Assembly (NCBI GenBank): GCA_035499555.1
Contig: DATJYO010000071.1
Location: forward strand, 62,001-126,000
Source: Bog-159 sp035499555
Lineage (GTDB): Bacteria > Acidobacteriota > Terriglobia > Bryobacterales > Bryobacteraceae
Length of the DNA stretch: 64,000 nucleotides
Reading direction: 5' to 3'
The position numbers were made by a program, and so were the translations under genes. Positions 59,070 through 64,000 of the stretch are shown one piece after another. Position 1 is the stretch's first letter. Every line of letters starts with the position of its first letter. The notes under the pieces are model-generated. The model searched no databases and was not told the DNA's origin. It was given only the letters and a program-made list of their open reading frames with translations.

Positions 59070-59490
59070 AGTACACATACAGCTCGCGGCCTTGGATGTG
59101 GAGCTCCTCCGGATCGCAGCGGATGGCGCGTACCTGGGTCACCGCGTCCTTGCCCGGCTCCGCCGCCAGAAAATGCACCGCCAGCTTGCTCGGCTCCAGG
59201 TTGGGACGCTCCGCGAACGGATTCGCGGCCACCGCCGCCCTGAGCTCCGCCGGCGTCCGCACGACCACGTCCGAGTGAAACCCGAATTCCCGTTCGATGG
59301 CTTCCTCCAGCGTCCGGCCCAGCTTGGCCAAATCCCGCTTCTCCGTGCGAAAGACGACGTTGCCGCTTTGCAGATGAGTCTGGACGTCGCGCCATCCCAG
59401 CGATTCGCACAGCGACCGCAGCGCCGCCATGCCGATCTTATGGTGGCCCCCGATATTGATCCCGCGTAAAAGACAAATCACGACTGCCAT
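58942..59490 (-). CDS. DUF1697 family protein
   Basis: 182 residues. The family signature is present: LLRGINIGGHHKIGMAALRS, LCESLGWRDVQTHLQSGNVV, FGFHSDVVVRTPAELRAAVA, NPFAERPNLEPSKLAVHFLA, and late LYVYFTNGMARPKLSMPQVE with GTSRNWNTVRKLLEMA. Its structure in related species is a two-domain alpha/beta protein of unknown activity. The 3' end overlaps the response regulator on the other strand; divergent from moxR. Confidence 0.9.
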   Translation of the reverse strand: MAVVICLLRGINIGGHHKIGMAALRSLCESLGWRDVQTHLQSGNVVFRTEKRDLAKLGRTLEEAIEREFGFHSDVVVRTPAELRAAVAANPFAERPNLEPSKLAVHFLAAEPGKDAVTQVRAIRCDPEELHIQGRELYVYFTNGMARPKLSMPQVERTLKTAGTSRNWNTVRKLLEMAEQLE

Positions 59491-59568
59491 ATCCGTACAG
59501 CATATCCTGCCGGCCGGATTTCGCGGCGGAGCACGGCGCTAAGTGCCCGCCTGCTACAATAACCATGA

Positions 59569-60552
59569 ATGACCCAGCGGGAAACCATGCTTGCCCCGCC
59601 GGTTCCCTTTGCGCCCCAGTTGCTCTCCCGGTTGGGCGAGCTGGACAAGACCGTGCAATCGGCGATCCGGGGAAAGCCCGAAGTCGTGCGCCTGTCGCTG
59701 GTCTGCCTGCTGGCGCGCGGCCACCTGCTCATCGAGGACGTTCCGGGCGTAGGCAAAACCACCCTCGCGCAGTCATTAGCCCGCGCCGTGGCCTGCGGAT
59801 TCCATCGCCTGCAATTTACCAGTGACATGCTGCCCAGCGACGTCCTGGGCGTCACCATTTACAACGCGCACTCCGAAGCCTTCGAATTCAAGCCCGGACC
59901 CGTATTCACCAACTTCCTGCTGGCCGACGAGATCAATCGCACCACCCCCAAAACGCAATCGGCGCTGCTGGAGGCCATGAACGAAAGCCAGGTCACCATC
60001 GACGGCCGGCCGCACCTGCTGCCGCGGCCCTTCATGGTGATCGCCACTCAGAACCCGGTCGAGCACCACGGCACCTATCCGCTGCCCGAGTCCCAGATGG
60101 ACCGCTTCCTCATGCGCCTGCGCATCGGTTATCCGGATGCCGCCAGCGAGCGCGAGATCGTGCGCAACTGTGAAATGACCGCCGCCGATAGCGTGCGCGC
60201 CGTGCTCACCGGCGACGATATCGTCCGCCTGCAGTCCTCCGTGCAGCACGTCACCGTGGAAGAGTCCATCGTCGATTACATGCTGGCCGTCGTGGAAAAG
60301 ACCCGCGCGCACGAGTCGCTCACTCTCGGCGTCAGCCCGCGCGGCTCCCAGGCCCTGTTCCGCGCCGTGCAGGCCTTGGCCCTGGTGGAAGGCCGCGAGT
60401 ACGCCATTCCCGACGATGTAAAACGCCTGGCCGCGCCCGTCTTCGGCCACCGCGTGGTGGTGAACACCCGCACCGCCCTCGCCCAGCGCCGCTCCGACCT
60501 GGGCGACCGCATCATCGAAGAGATCCTCACTACGATCGACGTGCCCCTCTGA
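59569..60552 (+). CDS. MoxR-family AAA+ ATPase
   Basis: 327 residues. MoxR ATPases remodel or activate metalloproteins and envelope proteins, usually with a von Willebrand-domain partner. Visible are the Walker A loop EDVPGVGKTTLAQSLARAVA, the sensor FTSDMLPSDVLGV, FLLADEINRTTPKTQSALLE (Walker B) and MVIATQNPVEHHGTYPLPES. The C-terminal lid includes LGVSPRGSQALFRAVQALAL and PDDVKRLAAPVFGHRVVV. A DUF58 or von Willebrand partner, common next door, is not present. Its 3' end overlaps the convergent gene by 23 bp. Confidence 0.94.
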   Translation: MTQRETMLAPPVPFAPQLLSRLGELDKTVQSAIRGKPEVVRLSLVCLLARGHLLIEDVPGVGKTTLAQSLARAVACGFHRLQFTSDMLPSDVLGVTIYNAHSEAFEFKPGPVFTNFLLADEINRTTPKTQSALLEAMNESQVTIDGRPHLLPRPFMVIATQNPVEHHGTYPLPESQMDRFLMRLRIGYPDAASEREIVRNCEMTAADSVRAVLTGDDIVRLQSSVQHVTVEESIVDYMLAVVEKTRAHESLTLGVSPRGSQALFRAVQALALVEGREYAIPDDVKRLAAPVFGHRVVVNTRTALAQRRSDLGDRIIEEILTTIDVPL

Positions 60553-61471
60553 ACCACCGCAGAACCCGCAGCGCGCGCAGCGCGTTCCACCGGCTCGCGC
60601 TGCCCACCTGGGTCTCCATCTGAAGCGGAATCTGTTCCGGATGCAGCAGGTTGAGCGGCCAGCGCCCGTTCTGATGGCGGCGCTGAATCACGATCTCGAT
60701 GGCTTCCTGGACGCGGTCGTCGGGCTTGACTCCCGCTTCCCGCAGATAGTCGAGCCCGCGCAGGACGTCGTAGTGCCAGAAGCTCGGATAAGTGAAGCGG
60801 AGCCAGCGTTTGTCGATGACTTCACCGGTTCGCAGCGAGCGGAACATGCGGCGCTCCAGCAGGTACTTCTCGGCGCGCTTTCGGGCCTTGGTGATGGCCG
60901 CGGATTTGCGCCCCGCCCGTTCGTAGGCCAGCAGCCCTTCCAGCACGCAGATGGTCGTGTGGAACGAAGATCGCCGGCTCCGCGGCGCTTCGCAGTTCCA
61001 GCCGCCGTCGGCCAGTTGCTCGCTCAACAGTTGCCCGGCCAGCGCGTCGTTCGGTTCTTTGAAGTACGCGCCCAGGCCCAGAATGCGGCCGTTGATGCAG
61101 GGTTCGGTTTCACCCTCAAAGTAAGGACGGTTGTGGAGCGGTTGGAACACCACCCGCCGCGCGACCCGGTCGGTCATTTTGCGGGCCTGCTTGCTCGCCG
61201 GGTCCAGACCGAGGTCCTTCAGCACCACCAGGCTCCAGAGCGTAATGAGCAGGCCCCGGTCCTCCTTGGGCCCGCCCCATTTGCCGGCCGGAGACTGCGC
61301 CGCCAGCAGTTGGGCTCCCCATCCTTCGGTCGCCACGCGAGCGCGCTCCGCCGCCACCGTCTCGGGGGCTGCATCGGTGAGGTCGCGCATCACCTGCCAG
61401 CGGATCGCCGGATCGGAATCGAGCAGCCATTTGATGTGCGCCGGCCGCGGTGCGTAATCGTCAAGGTTCAT
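60530..61471 (-). CDS. terpenoid-cyclase-fold (squalene cyclase-like) protein
   Basis: 313 residues, helical repeat protein. Visible QW-like units are GGWNCEAPRSRRSSFHTTIC and QNGRWPLNLLHPEQIPL; the opening is HIKWLLDSDPAIRWQVMRDL. This alpha/alpha-toroid family includes prenyltransferase and squalene-hopene cyclase relatives, but the DXDD acid of real cyclases is not seen and length is half that of hopene cyclase, so cyclase activity is unlikely. Function unknown. Convergent with moxR, with 23 bp overlap. Confidence 0.7.
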   Translation of the reverse strand: MNLDDYAPRPAHIKWLLDSDPAIRWQVMRDLTDAAPETVAAERARVATEGWGAQLLAAQSPAGKWGGPKEDRGLLITLWSLVVLKDLGLDPASKQARKMTDRVARRVVFQPLHNRPYFEGETEPCINGRILGLGAYFKEPNDALAGQLLSEQLADGGWNCEAPRSRRSSFHTTICVLEGLLAYERAGRKSAAITKARKRAEKYLLERRMFRSLRTGEVIDKRWLRFTYPSFWHYDVLRGLDYLREAGVKPDDRVQEAIEIVIQRRHQNGRWPLNLLHPEQIPLQMETQVGSASRWNALRALRVLRWFRGARRS

Positions 61472-61521
61472 CCGTTCCTTTATAACAATATCCAGGCGTT
61501 ATCGGCGCCCCTGCCATTGTG

Positions 61522-61547
61522 CTGCGGGGGCATCCTCACCCCCACAG
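61522..61547 (-). terminator. hairpin at the end of the sulfatase gene
   Basis: On the minus strand CTGTGGGGG and CCCCCGCAG form a 9-bp stem (one wobble pair) around 8 nt, overlapping the sulfatase stop. No T-run follows, so it could mark mRNA 3' end stability rather than an intrinsic terminator. Confidence 0.4.
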
Positions 61548-63374
61548 GTAGGTAATGTAGTTAGCCTGTGCGGCGGCTTGCACCAGGGTAAGTGGGGTCC
61601 CGTCCGTCCCGAGCCCGCACAATTGCCGGTTGAGTTCCATCCCAATCAGACCAATCGGGAAGGGAATCCAGGCCCCCAGCGCCTGCAGGTATTGTTTGAG
61701 GGTGGCCAGGGTGGTGGCGTCGGTGCTGTAGAAGTCGTTGCCCATCTCGGCCGTGTTATGGGACGTGGCCGGATTGTAGTCATAGAATTCGAAGTCCGGC
61801 GTCGTGCTGCTCGGAAGGACCGTTCCGTTGCTCCATGCCGAATAGACACCCAGCTTCGCGCCCGGCCGGCTCTTGTTGCCGGGATTGTATTTGGTCCGCA
61901 GGGCCACCAGGTGTGCCTTCGGTTGGTTCGGCACAATATTGATCTGGTCGCACGTGTGGAACACATAGGGAATGCCGAGCGTCGGCGCGATGCGGGTTTC
62001 CTTGGCGTTATGGTAGAGAAAACTCCACAGTGACTGGCGCGGAGCCAGGTCCGGATACACGGTCTTCCATCCTCCGTCGCCGCCGGTTGCCAGGTCGCAG
62101 ACCAGGCCGAAGAAATCGACGCTGGAGCACATCTGGTTCATGGGGATGCTGGCGGTCTGCCCGGGAAACTGCACGTACAGCGGAACGTGTATGACTTCCT
62201 CATAGGCGGTGGCCCCCTTGCTGTGCAGGCCGTGCGACCCGCCGCCTTCCCCGTGGTCCGATGTGAAGATCACGATGGTATTGCCGGCATGGGGAGAAGC
62301 TGCCAGGGCATCTAACACTCTTCCCACCTGCTGGTCCACATAGTTTTGCAGCCAATAGTACCAGTTCAGGAACGTAACCCAGTCACTTACCGATCCAAGT
62401 TGGTACGCTAAGTTGGATTGGAACGCATACTGCGCGGCAGGTTTATTGGTTACCACGCTCAGGTCTTCGAAGTTCCACGGGTCGGGCTCCGCGGCGCAGA
62501 CCGCGGGTGCCCCGGATAGGGGTGGAAACGGAGGCGGCGGAAAATAGACCCTCTGGCCGGGAACGCCTTGCGGCGGAAAAGTTGAGCCGGGGTCCAACCA
62601 CGCCGGCGCGCGGCCGATATCGTGCGGGTTAATGAAGCTCACCGTGGCGCACCAGGGGGACACCGGCGCCGGCGAAGTCGGAGCGTCCCCGTTGAGCCAG
62701 CCGATAAAATCGTTGGCGATGTCGGCATCGCAGGCCCAATAGTTTGGCGCAAATTCGCCGCCGCCGGTGCCCTCGTTGGCGGACCCGTCCGGCGAAGGGT
62801 TTCCCTCCGCGCCGCCCGGATAAGTCCGCGTCCGGAAGCCATAAGACTGCAACGGCGTTGAAGTCGTGCAGTCGGAAAGATGCCATTTGCCGAACCACCA
62901 CATGTTACCCTTGTACGCGGCCCGCATCCCGGGTACGGCGTGGCCCCAGGTGGGGAACTGCGGCAGTAATGCCGGAGTGGTTGCGGTCTGGAACGTGTCT
63001 ACATAACAAGCCGTCTGCGGCGCGTACAAGCCTGTGAGAAAGGTGCCGCGAGACGCCGTGCAGATGGTGGCCGCCACATAGAATTCCTGGAAAGCGTAAG
63101 ATTTGGCGGCGATCCGTCCGGCGATATTGGGCATGATCTGTTGCTTGACCATGCTGGCCTGGTCGCTACTCAACCAGCACGGCCAGCGTAGCTGATCCAC
63201 CATGACGATCAGGATGTTGGGGTTCGATAACTTGGGCGGTCGTGACCACGATCCGGTATCGGTATTGGGTTGGGCATTGGCTCGTGGCGCAAAGAGTTGG
63301 GAGAGAGTGGCGCCTCCCAGTCCCAGCCCCTCCAGGAAGCGGCGGCGATTCAATCCTCTCTGAGTGGCAAACAT
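61536..63374 (-). CDS. Tat-exported sulfatase (alkaline phosphatase superfamily)
   Basis: 612 residues from the ATG at 63374. The N-terminus is a twin-arginine signal (LNRRRFLEGLGLGGATLSQL), cut after NAQ, so it is folded before export. The sulfatase motif CTASRGTFLTGLYAPQTACY places the formylglycine cysteine at residue 105; metal ligands include the Asp in ILIVMVDQLRW and the pair in IVIFTSDHGEGGGSHGLH. A matching formylglycine-generating enzyme is not in the window. It hydrolyses sulfate esters, substrate unknown, or a related ester. The arylsulfotransferase-like gene lies 130 bp upstream on the same strand. Confidence 0.9.
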   Translation of the reverse strand: MFATQRGLNRRRFLEGLGLGGATLSQLFAPRANAQPNTDTGSWSRPPKLSNPNILIVMVDQLRWPCWLSSDQASMVKQQIMPNIAGRIAAKSYAFQEFYVAATICTASRGTFLTGLYAPQTACYVDTFQTATTPALLPQFPTWGHAVPGMRAAYKGNMWWFGKWHLSDCTTSTPLQSYGFRTRTYPGGAEGNPSPDGSANEGTGGGEFAPNYWACDADIANDFIGWLNGDAPTSPAPVSPWCATVSFINPHDIGRAPAWLDPGSTFPPQGVPGQRVYFPPPPFPPLSGAPAVCAAEPDPWNFEDLSVVTNKPAAQYAFQSNLAYQLGSVSDWVTFLNWYYWLQNYVDQQVGRVLDALAASPHAGNTIVIFTSDHGEGGGSHGLHSKGATAYEEVIHVPLYVQFPGQTASIPMNQMCSSVDFFGLVCDLATGGDGGWKTVYPDLAPRQSLWSFLYHNAKETRIAPTLGIPYVFHTCDQINIVPNQPKAHLVALRTKYNPGNKSRPGAKLGVYSAWSNGTVLPSSTTPDFEFYDYNPATSHNTAEMGNDFYSTDATTLATLKQYLQALGAWIPFPIGLIGMELNRQLCGLGTDGTPLTLVQAAAQANYITYLWG

Positions 63375-63502
63375 CAAAGAATTGTATGGGAACTGCCGTC
63401 GGCCCGCAACAAGTTTTTCAATGTTTTTTTGATTACGGGAGCGCGGCCAGTCTATCGACTTAAATCGAGATGTAGGTTTGGCGATGAGACGATCCCCGCC
63501 GA

Positions 63503-64000
63503 TCAGGTGGTGGGCGGATCGTACAAGCTGGACAGCATCCAGGCTCGATAGGCGGCCGTCGTGTTCTGGATATTCAGCACCTGGGTACCGGTGGCCGTTC
63601 CCGGTGTGGGTAGAATCTCAATCGAGTAGCTCTGCGTTCCGTGACCGGTCGAGGTGGCGCCCGCCAGGAAGAAATAATTGCCGTTCGAAAGCAGTTGAGC
63701 GCTGCCGAGGCCGCTCGAATAGACACCCAGATCGACGCTCAAGATCGGGGAAACCTGCATGGTGTTCTCGTCCAGGGTCAGGGCCATGCCGCGACTGTCG
63801 CCCCCGCCTGCGCCAGGTATGCATCCGCTTGAGCTGCGGCGGCCGGTTGGCGGAGAGACACGCGTGTTGCCGTTGTCAAAAAGCGACACCGGTCCCGCGC
63901 CATTGCCTTCGATACCTACTTCGTGCTGGTGCGAGAACCACGGCCACGGGTCGTTGTATTGGTTGCTGAAAGTGAAATCGCCGCAGGGGCCCAAACGCCA
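63503..64000 (-). CDS. arylsulfotransferase (ASST)-like protein, 5' end outside window
   Basis: 166 C-terminal codons are visible, running off the window edge at 64000. The segments PWPWFSHQHEVGIEGNGAGP, SLFDNGNTRVSPP, SRGMALTLDENTMQVSPIL and LLSNGNYFFLAGATSTG are the beta-propeller pattern of ASST proteins, where a catalytic histidine passes a sulfuryl group between phenols; the HQHE histidine is the likely counterpart. The end reads YRAWMLSSLYDPPTT. Such proteins are periplasmic. It is upstream of and codirectional with the sulfatase. Confidence 0.75.
   Translation of the reverse strand, partial: WRLGPCGDFTFSNQYNDPWPWFSHQHEVGIEGNGAGPVSLFDNGNTRVSPPTGRRSSSGCIPGAGGGDSRGMALTLDENTMQVSPILSVDLGVYSSGLGSAQLLSNGNYFFLAGATSTGHGTQSYSIEILPTPGTATGTQVLNIQNTTAAYRAWMLSSLYDPPTT

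Overview
The window looks like chromosomal DNA of a GC-rich, flagellated Gram-negative bacterium, most plausibly an acidobacterium of the Solibacter/Bryobacter type. This rests on GC content, P- and L-ring genes, the fliW-csrA-fliC order, Tat-exported sulfatase and PQQ enzymes, and a Pil/Gsp assembly set. The phylum assignment is inference. No rRNA, tRNA or CRISPR was seen.

Layout. 1-5.5 kb: a truncated secreted protein, then secreted proteins of unknown role, a TolB-like beta-propeller and a PQQ dehydrogenase. 5.6-40.4 kb: a large flagellar island. Minus strand: flgB-flgC-fliE-fliF-fliH-fliI-fliJ; fliW-csrA-fliC-fliD-(fliT-like); flbD-motA-motB; flgM-flgN-flgK-flgL; fliK-flgD-flgE-fliO-fliP-fliQ-fliR-flhB-flhA-flhF-fliA-fliN; flaG-fliS. 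Plus strand: a sigma-54 activator, flgF-flgG-flgA-flgH-flgI-flgJ, and a lytic transglycosylase. fliG, fliM and fliL are not in the window. Candidate -24/-12 promoters lie 4 to 8 nt before fliW, flgB and flgF, none of which has a clear Shine-Dalgarno. Regulation probably combines sigma-54 plus activator, FliA/FlgM, and FliW/CsrA control of flagellin translation.

40.4-45.8 kb: an accessory region. A 2,489-bp IS1-like element (40830-43318) has 18-bp perfect inverted ends and an 8-bp target duplication. It carries a 426-aa AT-richer membrane protein of unknown function, a short 'GGKARAASMTPEQ' protein and a transposase lacking the usual N-terminus. Around it are a small cysteine protein interrupted by an in-frame TGA, an asparaginase-domain protein with an Fsr-type transporter, and a decayed DUF1326/DUF2182 pair.

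45.8-64 kb: an envelope beta-solenoid protein, an isoprenylcysteine-methyltransferase-like protein, a STAS antagonist, a GNAT protein, an MFS transporter with TetR regulator, a PilMN-PilO-PilP-secretin operon whose secretin carries a Gly/Tyr repeat, a deaminase, a GAF histidine kinase with a receiver-ATPase partner, DUF1697, MoxR, a terpenoid-cyclase-fold protein, a Tat sulfatase, and part of an arylsulfotransferase-like protein.
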